DNA of 64,000 nt. Origin: CAYOFF01 sp964403415 (lineage in GTDB: Bacteria; Patescibacteriota; Gracilibacteria; Absconditabacterales; Absconditicoccaceae). The notes beneath the pieces were generated by a model. The model saw only the letters and a list, made by a program, of their open reading frames with translations. It was not told the origin of the DNA and searched no databases. Shown here one piece after another: positions 9,681-20,446 of the stretch; within the stretch, counting starts at the first letter, position 1, and each line of letters begins with the position of its first letter. The translations under genes were made by a program, and so were the position numbers. Where the stretch lies: the NCBI GenBank assembly GCA_964403415.1, contig CAYOFF010000002.1, forward strand, positions 1 through 64,000. Direction: 5' to 3'.

Positions 9681-10664
9681 CTATATCTTGCCACCGTTTT
9701 TGGTCGCCTTGGCCACGTAGATCAGACTTGCAAGCAAATCTTTGTCGTTGTGATCCACGGTAAGCACGGTGTGGGGATATGCAAAGACAATTCCATGTGC
9801 GTTGAGCGCAGCAAAGATTGCAGTATTAACATCCGAAATCGCTACCTCAGGTATTCTTCCTGCTGATGGATCTATGTAAAAGTATATTTTTACATTTATT
9901 CATGAACTAAAATTTTGATCGCCCCCAAAATTCTCAATCAAAACTCTTGTACTTTCTTTCTCTCTTACAAAATCGAGACTATTGACAGCATCTTTGATGA
10001 CTGCAAATGCTTCGTCCACATTGGATTTGAAGTGGATTGTTATCAACGTCTCGAGTCTTACGAGTTCTTCTGAGTCATACGTCCTGATAGGAACACTAAT
10101 CATTGTTAGGTTTGGAATCACTACCCTTCTTAGGTCGAGTGTCCTCAACACCGTATATCTAATCGTAATCTCTTCTATTCTTCCAAAATATCTCTCCTCA
10201 GCTTCTATCTCTATTATATCACCCAGCTTAAACTCATCATTGGTCAGCACCATCACTCCAGCTATCATATTTCCAAAAATCTCCTTGAAGGCAAACCCGA
10301 TACCAAATGAGATACCTCCGAGAATAAGTGCAAAATCAAACCCAAGTACCTCAAATCCAATAAGTAACGAGAAGATCAACAAAACATAATAGACAATATT
10401 TCCTATCAAAAGACTCATCTTCTGTGTATACTCGTCGTCTGCTATACTATGTGCCTGGATTCTTTTGGTCACAAATCTTGCGATTACCTTGGAAATTACG
10501 ACCAAAATCGCTACTACCACCAATGCGAGGAATAATTTCAATAAGAATGCGACGTAGGGGTTCCCTACATTGTCTATTCACCAAATTGTTGCATCCTTGG
10601 ATCCCTGCACTCATTGGTTTACTGCCGCATTTCCTTGGGCGGCTCAGGTGGTTTGTGCTGCCAT
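9681..10664 (-). CDS. Small-conductance mechanosensitive channel, MscS family (copy 2)
   Basis: 327 aa. Same architecture as the copy at 8664: short N-terminal extension (both copies contain GNPYA/GNPYV), helices (LKLFLALVVVAILVVISKV), pore segment ILGGISFGIGFAFKEIFGNM, then FKLGDIIEIEAEE and VVIPNLTMISVP. Start ATG at 10664 gives MAAQTTGAAQG. Only 42 bp separate it from copy 1. Better matches the MscS consensus than copy 1, whose beta domain is more basic. Confidence 0.9.
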
Positions 10665-10789
10665 AGCTACAATTACTCTATAAAAAATGGACTATAGCCA
10701 ATTCTAGCCAATTTCCCTAAATTTTGCAAAAATTTGCACCCCGGAGCTATTGTACATATACTTATTATAGCACAAATTCTCTTTATTCG

Positions 10790-11200
10790 ATGGTACCACC
10801 TATGTCTGCTGTTTATGCACAAAGTTCTGATACCAATGACGCTGGCCTCAAAATCACCCAAGAATGCCTCAAGGACGGCAGTTGCCAGCTCGATCTCTTC
10901 AAAACTCTCAAAATAAGAGAAGAATCGCCTGATAACTCCCCTGAGACCCTTGTTCAAGACATTTTTTTGGGGGCGACGTTCTTTATTGGGACCATGGCAA
11001 CATTTGGCATCATTTACTGAGGTCTCACTATGGTGCTCTGAGGCTCAGATGAGGGGAAAATGGCAGAATGAAGAAAATGGGTCAAATACTCTATTATAGG
11101 ACTCGTTTTGGTCATCTGTAGTTATAGTATCATCAGAGTGGTCGAGTATATTACCCAGGGAGAAGAAGTATCTGTGATAGAACAGTCACGTATTGTATAA
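10790..11200 (+). CDS. Two-helix membrane protein, VirB2/pilin-like
   Basis: 136 aa. A soluble N-terminal part with two Cys (QECLKDGSC) is followed by two membrane helices: DIFLGATFFIGTMATFGIIY, then GGLTMVLGGSDEGKMAEGRK as the polar loop, then YSIIGLVLVICSYSIIRVV. The IG..A..GIIYGGL-mv-gg-de-k...y-IIGLvl pattern is characteristic of T4SS pilin (VirB2-like) proteins in CPR bacteria. Three Gly in the loop are TGA. Start chosen at the ATG at 10790; upstream frames are hydrophobic too, so a longer signal sequence through a different start cannot be excluded. Confidence 0.55.
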
Positions 11201-11241
11201 TAGATTTCTTATTGTTGCTTATCATTGTTTCCCTCTTACTT

Positions 11242-11865
11242 ATGATCTTCCTCAATCTCTCCTCTGACACGATTATACTTACTCTAGGAGACGAAAAGAC
11301 GATTCTCTCCCAGAAGGATATTGAACGAACCTTTCCCAAGGTACTTCTTGGGTATGTTCGCAAAAACACAGATGCTCATATTTTTGTCATTCATGGTCCT
11401 GGATCATTTACAACCCTAAGGATTGGCTGTATGGTTCTCAATGAGATAAATCTCCTCATGAATTATACGCTTCGTTTTTGGGCATGCAGCAAGCCTGATC
11501 TTTATGCGATTGCATATAAGAAATGACTTCTGCCTCAGTACGGATACATATATATATGACAAAGACAAAATGTTCGAAAAACTGATCTTAGCACCATGAG
11601 TCATACCAAACTCCCCTGTCAGTCACTCCACGAAGACAGTTTGTCCACCCGTGTCTATTTTTTGGATACTGTTCAAGAACATGAGCTTATCAAACACGTA
11701 GATACATGATATATGGTAGGTATTTCACTTTCTGCAGACGCGCAGCATATAGAACTCTCCTACGCGTGAAACACGTGAATATATGCACTCCAGGAGTTTT
11801 GTTCCGCACCCACCCCTAGTATATCCCCCGCGTATCTTATAGAGCCTACACTAGGAGGAAACTAG
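11242..11865 (+). CDS. tsaB: TsaB-like t6A biosynthesis protein
   Basis: 207 aa. Starts MIFLNLSSDTI like the MxILxIdTS start of TsaB and carries GPGSFTTLRIG, the TsaB hallmark (normally GPGSFTGLRIG). TsaB is the scaffold of the TsaBDE complex that makes threonylcarbamoyl-adenosine at position 37 of ANN-reading tRNAs. The rest is strongly diverged. Start at 11242 fits the family; the frame is open back to a TTG at 11212. No tsaD or tsaE next to it. Confidence 0.7.
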
Positions 11866-11888
11866 AACTAGCCTTACTATAGCGCCCA

Positions 11889-13091
11889 CTAGGCGGTGTC
11901 TCGCATGGCAAGATGTGGTGCATAACGTGAGCGGAAACGCTCTTGAATGTTTTTTCTATCATATAAGGTAGATGCAAATGTCTTGAAGCCGTGCTGGAGA
12001 GCGGCGGCATCTTTGGAGGATATGAGATGGCCGCTCTGCTCATCTACGAGCTCGCGGGTGCCTCATTGGTTGTAGCCGAAGACGGGCACACCGAGAGCGA
12101 GCGCCTCGGCGGTCGCCATGCCAAAGCTTTCTTTCGCAATATTTATAAGCCCTTTGGCATGGCGTATGAGCTCCACCTTTTGGTGCAGATCTGTGATCTG
12201 CCCTACAAAGGTGACCGTAGGTCACGCCATTTCTTTGAGATACTGCTCGTCAGGGCCACTCCCTGCTATCAGCAGCGGTATCTCCATACTATTTGCGAGA
12301 GCAATAATACGATCTACCTCTCTAACAAACTTTACGAGTCTCCCGATGTAGAGATAGTATCCTCCTCCGCCAGCCATTGATGCAGCAGCAATGCTTTTTG
12401 CCAGAAAATTTTTCGATGCAGCCATTTCCAGTACAGCATCCGTCGTAAGTACTTCTTCTGGGAGCTTTGGGTAGAGCACTGTTCACTGGAATCCATAATA
12501 ACGCTGTGCACTCTCATTGGTGTACCCACTGTTTACATAGATTTCACTATAGGTATGAGATTTTTTGTCTGCTCTTCTGATATATCCTACACACAACTGG
12601 AAAATCTGACGCGTTGGAAATTTAAACTTTTCTATATATTCGCTATAATTTTCTCGGATGTACTGGTTTGGTGAATGCAAATATAAGATCTGAGGAGCAT
12701 CGGTACGTATATTCTTGACTGCTGCAAACGATGAAATTACTACCCTCTCTGGTGCGTATGCATTTATCTTACGGCTGAGCAACCAACACAATAACGGATA
12801 CAACACAAACAAATTACGATAATCAAATAACCAGCTCAAAAAACGTATCTTGTGCACAGAAAAATATACAAAAATAGCATTTACCCATCTGGGCAGACTT
12901 GTTACTACCTCGTATGTGTACTTTCCCACACGCAGCTCACGCTTATTTGAAAAAAGCGTAAAAACTCTTCCGCACATCATTTTTGTGCCTGCTACGTTTT
13001 CTTGTGGCTGATACTTTTGGATAAGATCTGCAAACACTTGCTCTGCTCCTCCCCAAAAAAATATTCGATCATGCACATATGCGTATTTCAT
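11889..13091 (-). CDS. GT4 family glycosyltransferase
   Basis: 400 aa. GT-B fold: N-terminal HDRIFFWGGAEQV, and the C-terminal nucleotide-sugar site with YLYIGRLV, PLLIAGSGPDEQYLKEMAG, and the E-x7-E region KESFGMATAEALALGVPVFGY followed by GGTRE. Resembles mannosyl/rhamnosyl transferases (WbaZ-like) that build surface polysaccharide in the cytosol. Several Gly are TGA. Ends 24 bp from the convergent tsaB stop. Start at the ATG at 13091 (MKYAYVHDR). Confidence 0.85.
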
Positions 13092-13204
13092 CCTCAAGCT
13101 GCCTGATACAAAGTAATATATGATTACTTATACCACTTTCTCCCCGAAGAACAAGTACTCTTCGTATGTGCTTACGCGTATTTTTGTATGTACAAGTGTT
13201 TGTA

Positions 13205-16200
13205 CTATGCAGCGAGACCGTAGTCATCATCTAACTCACCCGTCCTTCCAAAAGTTTGTAACGTTTGACCATATGCGTTCTGTTGTTTATTCAGTCTCAT
13301 CATGTCTGGAGGTGTCAGTGCGTCAAATCCTGGAAACTCGTAGTCAATGATGTTTTTGCAGAATTCGCTGGATAGTTTTCCTCATGGACAGATATATAGT
13401 GGCGCATTTACCAAAAAGAATGACTCGAACTTCTCCAGTGTATTGGAAACTTCTGAGGGAAGATTTGTTCAAACTCCTATCTTATCAAATGCACGTCTGA
13501 TCGATCATTTCATAAAAAATGGTCACAACTTTGGGTCTCATGCAAACTTGGCAGCTCACAAGAAAAACTGCTTCATCTCATTTGGATAGCGAGATCCAAA
13601 CCACTGAAAGTATTTTTTGGCATAGAAATTGAATGCCGCTGCAGATGGCATAGGTTTATCAGATATACTTGCAAGCCTTTCATTCAGTGCCTTCCACAAT
13701 GGCTGCGCTGTCTTTTCTGAGTTTCCTGTATATCTTCCGTTACCACCAAGCTGATCCATCGCTTGCCTGACGAGACCAGGAGATAACGAAAACATATGCT
13801 TCTTGTAGATAATAGACTCTGTATCCACCTCTCTGAAACGTTCTGTATCAGAGTTGAGCACACCTTTGTTGATATAGTTTTCGAGTGCTGAAATTTCAAA
13901 CTGGTCTCTTTGCTGCTCAAGTGGCACGCTTCTTTTTTTTGCAATAAGATCAAAAATAAAATCATAGTCCTGAAGTTTATCCATGAGTTGTTTTCCATAG
14001 TTTCATCGCCATGTTTCCATTCTCTTGAAAATATCCTCGTGTGCTCTGGGGTTATTTGCATACTTTGGATCTTTGTAGTTCACATATGATGAGAACTTTT
14101 TTGGAATATCTTGACCAATCTGCTCAAATTGTGGCGAGGACGTAATCGCATCAAACAACGTCGTCATCTCTCTCTGTGCCTGCATGTTGTTGATGTACTC
14201 TGCAAATGGGAATCCAAACATTTTTGCTATCTCTTCGTATTTTCCTTTGTATCACTTATCCAACATTTCTATGGAGACTCCCGAGATGAGCGGTGCAAGC
14301 ATAGAAAAACACCACCTATAATATCTTGGTTCATTTCCAAATACTTTCTTTCACATTGCTCGCTGCGTACCTATGATACGTTCCATTCTGAGATTATTGT
14401 GAGCTGAGACAAATTCATCCTCATATATTTCTCCGAACTTCTTGGAGGACACTTCTGTCTCTGTCTCATCTATCTTTCACTTCCCAAACAGACTTGATCC
14501 TACCTGACCTTGGACATATCCTGGAAACTTCGTTCCGAAAATCATCTCTCGTTTTTTGAGTCCGTTTGGTCACGGTGTGGCGGTATTGAATTCATTAAAA
14601 ATAAATCTCAGCTCAGACTTTGCAAAGTCGTCCGCGAGTGCATCATAGTCTGCGTCACTTGGACTCATTCTGCTCAGTTTCACTCTCAGGGTCTCGTGGT
14701 AGAGTTGTCGTTCTTTGTGTTTCTGTGGTCCCAACAACATTTTTACCCACATACCCGTACCTTTGTAGTTTTTGAGTTCTCTGAAGTAGAGGCTTCATCA
14801 TTTTGGTCACATAGCATACAACAAACATCACGCCACCTTGAGTGGATCTGTTTGTCGAATGGTATCTGCATTTTTGAAAATTGTATTCACAATGTACTTT
14901 GCTGGCATAGCACTTCATAGACCACCTTTGGTCTCACACTCATCTCTGTATTTTTCGATATCCTTCCAGAGTCCCTGGTCTATTTCCATAGGTATACCAT
15001 CTGCCATATCTCCAAATGCATCTCCGATATATGGCATTCCACCCAGTGACCTGAAGAGACCACTGGTAAATAATCTACGCTTAAATTTCTTACTTCTCTC
15101 ATCGTCCATTTCCTTGAGGTATCATTTTACACCATCGATAGCCGACTTGAATCATGCAATAATATTCCCTAGTGAAAACCACTGCATACCTCCTCACATT
15201 TTATCTTCTTCTCATGTCTTTGTATCTTTTTTGAGTGTATTGTAGTCTTTCTGGGTATACCCTCTAAGGTTTTTTTGCGCACAAAAGAGCATAAACTCAT
15301 TCATCGTCATATCCTTGTGCCGTGATCAATCATCAGATGACATATGCACTCCTGATCCTGTATATGATACTTTGTACATCAGTGGTATCGTTGCCACTCT
15401 CTTTTTTTCATCTTTCTTGTCGGTGCTTCATACGGGTTTCTCCGTAATCACGGTATCGTACTGCTCACCAAAATACGTAAATGGTTCTTTGGTATCAGGA
15501 CTTTTGAGACTGTTGATAAATACGTTGCTTCCGATGTAGTCTATGAAACTTTTTATTTCATCTTCTGCAAAATATTCTGGCTTGAGATTTTCTTTGACGT
15601 ATGTTCATCGTGCTTTTGCGTTGGGCTGTTTTTTGAATTTATACACATGCATAACCATGGGAGCTTTGATAAGTCTATCCAGATCTTCTGGTGACTGAGA
15701 AAACGTATCTATAACTTCGCCATCCTGCTCTCCTGCTATTTCACATCCATAGAGACGTGCTTTGAACTCACCCGTAGCATTGTCGATATCACTAAAACTA
15801 ACTCTCCAGTACCTTCTACCTCATCACTCCAGAAACGAATCTCATACATCCAAAAATAACTCTGTATCCTCTCCAAACGCAGCGTTTGGATCTCATGCTA
15901 TCTCTGAGAAGCGTTTGAGAAATGCTTCTCTGTCATCAGCAGTCTTTTCTTTTTTTTCTCTCATCTCATCTTTTGACTGTTCCATAGCAACCGTCTCACT
16001 CTGCTGTACGACTTTTGCTCTATCTGCCGCTGACATCTCACTACCGCGACGCATCAGTGCATAGCTTGAGAGCAGCTTGAGCATATCTTTTCCGGGTAGT
16101 GAGAGTGATCTGCTATCTATCTGTATATCGTACCTCTCAAGATCGCTACTCGGTATAGGGGTAACGATAGGTGCTGTTCTCGCTGCTGGAGATCATGCAA

Positions 16201-17806
16201 GACTACGCGGCTTATCTGCAACCTCTAGCGTAAATGGCAAATCATCAATACGCATCGTTGCATCTCGTGGTGATGGATAGTGAATCTTTTTGGAAATATA
16301 AACATTTGGCAACGTCGCTCATGTCTCCCTCTCTGTGATCGTTACTGCAAAGTCTGGATGCACCTGCTCGGGAGATCATGGCAGTGTAAAGAAGTCTTCT
16401 TTGGATCATAACTTCGTGTTGACCCACATATCCTGTAACCTCGCAAATCATGCACCGTCTCATCCATATGGCATTAGTTCAATATTGAACGGTACTTCCA
16501 AGTTGGCAAAGTTCTGCATCCTCCCTACCTCGATGGGTGAGATGAATGTTTTTCTCATATGCAGCCTAAACGGCGCCCCATGTGCCGTCTTCATTTCCAA
16601 CTCTGTCGCTGTGGGATCAAAAAGTTTATCCACAAACTGCTCTGCCTGATGCCTAGGCAAGGTAAACATATTTTCTATTTTTTGGAAGATCCCAGGATTT
16701 GCTGCAAGATACGCTTTTTTGAGGATTGCATAGAAATCTTTCTGCTCTCTTGGTGTCAGCGCATTGAGATCGCCACGAACGGACAAGATGCGCTTCGTAA
16801 TTCTTGCTAAGTCAGGATCAGCATTTCGTATACGCCTCATGAGCGCTTTCATTCTTGCAGCATCTTTCTCCGCTTCTGTGGCAGGCGGGTTTTTCTTTTT
16901 CATAACTCTTTTCAAATCCTCTTCCTCTTTGATAAGTGGGCCGTCTCACAGAACCTTGGCGGGTGTAGTATACGGACTGTATATCGATCAGAGTGTAGGT
17001 AATGTGAACATTGTGTTGATATCTTTTGCTTCTTTTTCTGCTGTACCTACGACATCTACAATATCCTGCAATGTATAGATTTTGAGAAGTTCGTTCACGA
17101 CTGTCTTTGGCTCTCATTGCAAATCGTGCATCACGCCGTTGTTGAATACCTCTCTTTGTGCTTCGTCTATCTTGTGCTGACGATAGAGAATATTAACGAC
17201 GTCTACCATACCTAGACGCGTAGACAACAGTCATTTTTTTGTCTCTTCGTTGATCTTGTTTGCATCAAAAAATGCGTGCAGTGCTGTGTCTAACTGTTCA
17301 AATGTATTGACTTGATTTGTGTCCTTGATCATCGCTACAAACCTTTCCTTGGCTTCTTTGGTAACCCCTTGAGCAAATGATAGTTTCTGCGCCCACTGAT
17401 CTACAAATGCCTCCATGACACACGTCTGCGTCTGCTGATCCAAACGGGCCCATATATCGCGATCTAGCAACAAGCGACTCAAACGATCGTACTCAAGTCC
17501 CAAAAATTTAATATCATCGTATTTGATATCTTTTCCCGTTATTTGATCGTACATCAAGACACAGTCCTCTGATGCTCCTCACCTCTCCAAGAAATTCGTA
17601 AACTCTCTAAACATTTCATATTTTTCGGTTGGTATTGGAATCTTTCTATCATCAAAAAATTCCTCAAATCTTTCTATGAGTTTAATTACTACATCATTTC
17701 TCAGCCCCTGCAGCCTCTGCGTCTCTTTGGGGTCCTGAGCATTGATATCGGCTCATTCCTTACCATCTTGAGCCCCATTTACTGTTTGTGATGGTGCATT
17801 TACCAT
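13205..17806 (-). CDS. Giant protein of unknown function (about 1530 aa)
   Basis: One uninterrupted frame with TGA as Gly, more than 4.6 kb long. No signal peptide, no long membrane helix and no enzyme motif recognised; the sequence is mostly charged and helical with mixed regions (for example KRVMKKKNPPATEAEKD, FTLPRHQAEQFVDKLFD, SEMSAADRAKVVQQSE, GLFRSLGGMPYIGDAFGDM). Start is uncertain: the ATG at 17806 is used, but the frame is open to 17915 and a GTG at 17905 would add 33 residues with protein-like composition. Divergent from the helical-protein gene at 18051. Likely a lineage-specific structural or scaffold protein; no function can be assigned. Confidence 0.75.
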
Positions 17807-18050
17807 AGCCTCAAATGTGGATCTAAAGGCCTCGTCTAACTCTACAGAAAACAGCCTAAAAAGGCAAATTTTGGGGGTTTTGTTAGCCTCGGGTACCGCA
17901 TCCACTTGAACACTTTATCAATATTGACTTATTTCTTGATTTCAATATGAATATGTCACTTTTTTCGCCTTGGGAGGTATTGTTCATAGAAACATCCTCC
18001 TGTAGAAGTTACTCGCCTGTAAGGGCCTGGATATTTACAATGTACACCTT

Positions 18051-18998
18051 ATGAAAAAGCGCACCTCGTATGATGCTATCAACATGGTCCTGGATGCTAC
18101 AGAAGTTGAAGAACTTGGTCCGCTTCAGCGTCAGCAGCACGCTGAGAAAGAACGATTGCACAAAAATCTCGCGTTTATAGAGTTATTTTGGCGACATAAT
18201 CCTGTTGTTTTGGAGATTCTTTCTGTTTTGAACGCCTCGTGATTGTGAAGTAAACGTCGTAGAGTAGAGGTTTTGGAGACGACACTTCCTGCTCTTGATG
18301 CACGCTTCAAAGCTGCCGAGGAACGTCTCGACAAGGGCATGGAGCGCCTTAAACCTGCCAAGAATTCTGACTTAGTCACCATCAAGGACTACTATTTGGG
18401 CGTCTATAGGATTGCACATGAAGTACCAGCTCTTGTAGATGCACTCACCACTAGTGTTTCACTTCTCAACGATCTCAAGTGACTTCCACTTCCAGCACAC
18501 TGTACTCCCGATCATATCACTCCTGTCTCATTCAGCGTAGATCTCGCATACAACCAGCTCAATGCCCTCAAGAGGATGCTTGATCTGATGGCCAGCTATA
18601 TCACGTGAACCTCATCTCAATCACTTAAGACGATCTGGCATCGCCTGTATAGTGTCGTTGCTCATTTGCTTGCTGAGACGAAACTCTGTCTCAATGCGAT
18701 GCATACCGTATATGCACATGAACACGGCATGGTTGCTGTAGATAGTGGGAGTATGGACTCAACATATGAAAAAGAGAAGGACGCGGATATTGTAGATAAG
18801 ACTGCTATAAACGAAACCTCGCATGCCTCTTACGTCAAACATCTCAACCATCTTCTCTGCCAGATTACGCCTACGCTGGACGCACATAATGCACAAGCTG
18901 GGCTGATCGTTCGTGACACGACTCTACTGCTCCAACATTTTCATCGCCTCGTAGCGGCATATGCCGAAAAGCACCAAGAGGACTTTGAAATATCATAG
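18051..18998 (+). CDS. Helical protein of unknown function
   Basis: 315 aa, rich in Leu, Ala, His and charged residues, predicted to be all alpha-helical (long heptad-like stretches such as LDARFKAAEERLDKGMERLK and LNALKRMLDLMASYI). No signal peptide or membrane helix. Five or more TGA-coded Gly. Divergent from the giant gene with a 244-bp intergenic region, so the two may share control. Not recognised. Confidence 0.7.
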
Positions 18999-19029
18999 TT
19001 GCAATGATTTTTTATTTTTCTACAAATAA

Positions 19030-19073
19030 GGCGCTACAACTTCTCGCGCACTTGCATGTTTTTTTGTAGCGCC
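19030..19073. terminator. Hairpin downstream of the helical-protein gene
   Basis: Perfect 9-bp stem GGCGCTACA (19030-19038) / TGTAGCGCC (19065-19073) with a loop containing seven T. The 5' arm and loop include the 13-mer GCTACAACTTCTC, which recurs in the leader of the type III system at 20242 and inverted at 20355. Confidence 0.6.
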
Positions 19074-19097
19074 GCTTTATCATGTTGCTACCATGAT

Positions 19098-19508
19098 ATG
19101 CTGTATACTACACATACTCCCCAAGGCACCCAACATACCCAACGCACCCATCGTTCGTATCTCCTCGACTTCCTCTCATATTGCCAGAGCCTTGCTACTA
19201 CGTGATATACCCTCTCTCGTAGAGAGGTGCTCTTTGCGTTAGAGGATGGTCGTATTGTAGAATGTATCGAACGCCTTCATGCCAAATTCACCAATGATAC
19301 ATGTCTCCATGATACTCAACTACAGATCTCTCAGAGGTCTTTTGTACACGCGCCATCACTCATGTATCCTCCTTCCTACAAAAAACGACTCAACATGTAT
19401 CTTCGTGCTTGTGATATCACAAAAACTCACTCGATTTGAGACAATCAGTGACTCCTACTTGTGATAGAGCTCATGCGCAGCGATGTCTACGAATATCACT
19501 TTACGTAG
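19098..19508 (+). CDS. Small protein of unknown function
   Basis: 136 aa with TGA as Gly. His- and Thr-rich N-terminus (MLYTTHTPQGTQHTQ), then a mixed region (REVLFALEDGRIVECIERLH) and a C-terminal strand LLLVIELMRSDVYEYHFT. No family recognised. Same strand as the S51 peptidase that follows 48 bp later. Confidence 0.55.
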
Positions 19509-19556
19509 GCTTTATCTAGAGCTAGTATTTTGGGTTGTTTTGTATATAACGGCTCT

Positions 19557-20120
19557 ATGACTACTACCTATCTTCTTCATGGTGGACGCGTGTCACTCCA
19601 GCTTCCGAGTAACAAAGCGTTTATTCATGAAATTCTTACGCATACACCACATACGCCACATATTTTGCGGGTACCTTTTGCGGGACACAAAGAGCATCTC
19701 TCGCTTCCACATACGCAGAGAAAAATGGCTACGCACGCTGCCGGCAAGCCATTCACTGTCTCGCATGCTACACCTGATGAGCAGGTATTTCTCGAAGAGA
19801 TCAAACGTGCTGACGTCATCTATATCAACGGAGGAGACCCCAAAGAGCTCCTACCTTGGATTGTTTTTCTTGCTCAGCATCTGCACCTCCTTGATGGCAA
19901 ACTTGTCGTCGGCGTTTCTGCAGGAGCAAACTGTCTAGCAACTGCTGCATATTCCAACACCTATCAGCAGGTACTCCCTGGTAGTGGTGTTTTGCCTATC
20001 ATCACGATCTGCCACTATACTGATGAGTTTGTTGATGCAGTTGCTGAGATGCAAGCTGCTCATCCTGCATATCGCCTTGTCGCCCTTGAGGACGGACAAC
20101 GAGAAAAAATTGTGATATAG
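19557..20120 (+). CDS. Peptidase S51-like protein (dipeptidase E / cyanophycinase fold)
   Basis: 187 aa. Rossmann-like class I glutamine-amidotransferase fold of family S51: YLLHGGRVS start, VIYINGGDPKELLPW, and the nucleophile elbow GVSAGANCLA with the catalytic Ser, as in PepE and YgaJ. Probably cleaves small Asp- or Glu-containing peptides in the cytosol. Start at the ATG at 19557. No TGA-coded Gly here, all nine or more Gly are GGN. Followed by a good terminator. Confidence 0.8.
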   Translation: MTTTYLLHGGRVSLQLPSNKAFIHEILTHTPHTPHILRVPFAGHKEHLSLPHTQRKMATHAAGKPFTVSHATPDEQVFLEEIKRADVIYINGGDPKELLPWIVFLAQHLHLLDGKLVVGVSAGANCLATAAYSNTYQQVLPGSGVLPIITICHYTDEFVDAVAEMQAAHPAYRLVALEDGQREKIVI

Positions 20121-20160
20121 TGCCCTACACTGTGAAATTTTTCTCCTGATATATAACGAA

Positions 20161-20191
20161 AGATACTCCATCAACGGAGTGTCTTTTTTGT
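20161..20191 (+). terminator. Rho-independent terminator after the S51 gene
   Basis: AAGATACTCC / GGAGTGTCTT stem with loop ATCAAC, followed by a T-run. Confidence 0.85.
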
Positions 20192-20240
20192 ATAGTGCGC
20201 TTTGTGCTTGCAATACTGGCTTACTTTTCTAAAAACGTCC

Positions 20241-20389
20241 TGCTACAACTTCTCGATACACTGCGTCAAAACTCTCAGACTGTTTTGCAGTAGGTAAATG
20301 GACATCTAAGCACCTTCGTGCGCGGATACTTCCAGATTGCCTACTGCGCAGTTTGAGAAGTTGTAGCACCACGCACGGGGGTGCTTTTT
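20241..20389 (+). ncRNA. Attenuator-like structured leader upstream of the type III methylase
   Basis: The 326-bp gap 20121-20446 has no gene apart from this element. Nested pairings: outer arm TGCTACAACTTCTC (20241-20254) with GAGAAGTTGTAGCA (20355-20368); inner arm GCAGTAGGTAA (20287-20297) with TTGCCTACTGC (20337-20347); apical hairpin GCACCTTCGTGC (20310-20321). A terminator hairpin AGCACC (20365-20370) / GGTGCT (20380-20385) with a T-run overlaps the 3' outer arm, so the two structures exclude each other. It reads as a transcription attenuator, or alternatively as a terminated small RNA. Confidence 0.6.
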
Positions 20390-20446
20390 GTTTATGAGAA
20401 ATATGTATGGTATCTCCCGCCTTGGATTTTATCCGAAATTCCTGGC

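Noticed and set aside
8664..10664. One gene split by an assembly error instead of two MscS genes
   Set aside because: Both copies are complete, with their own starts, pore helices and stops, and differ in sequence.
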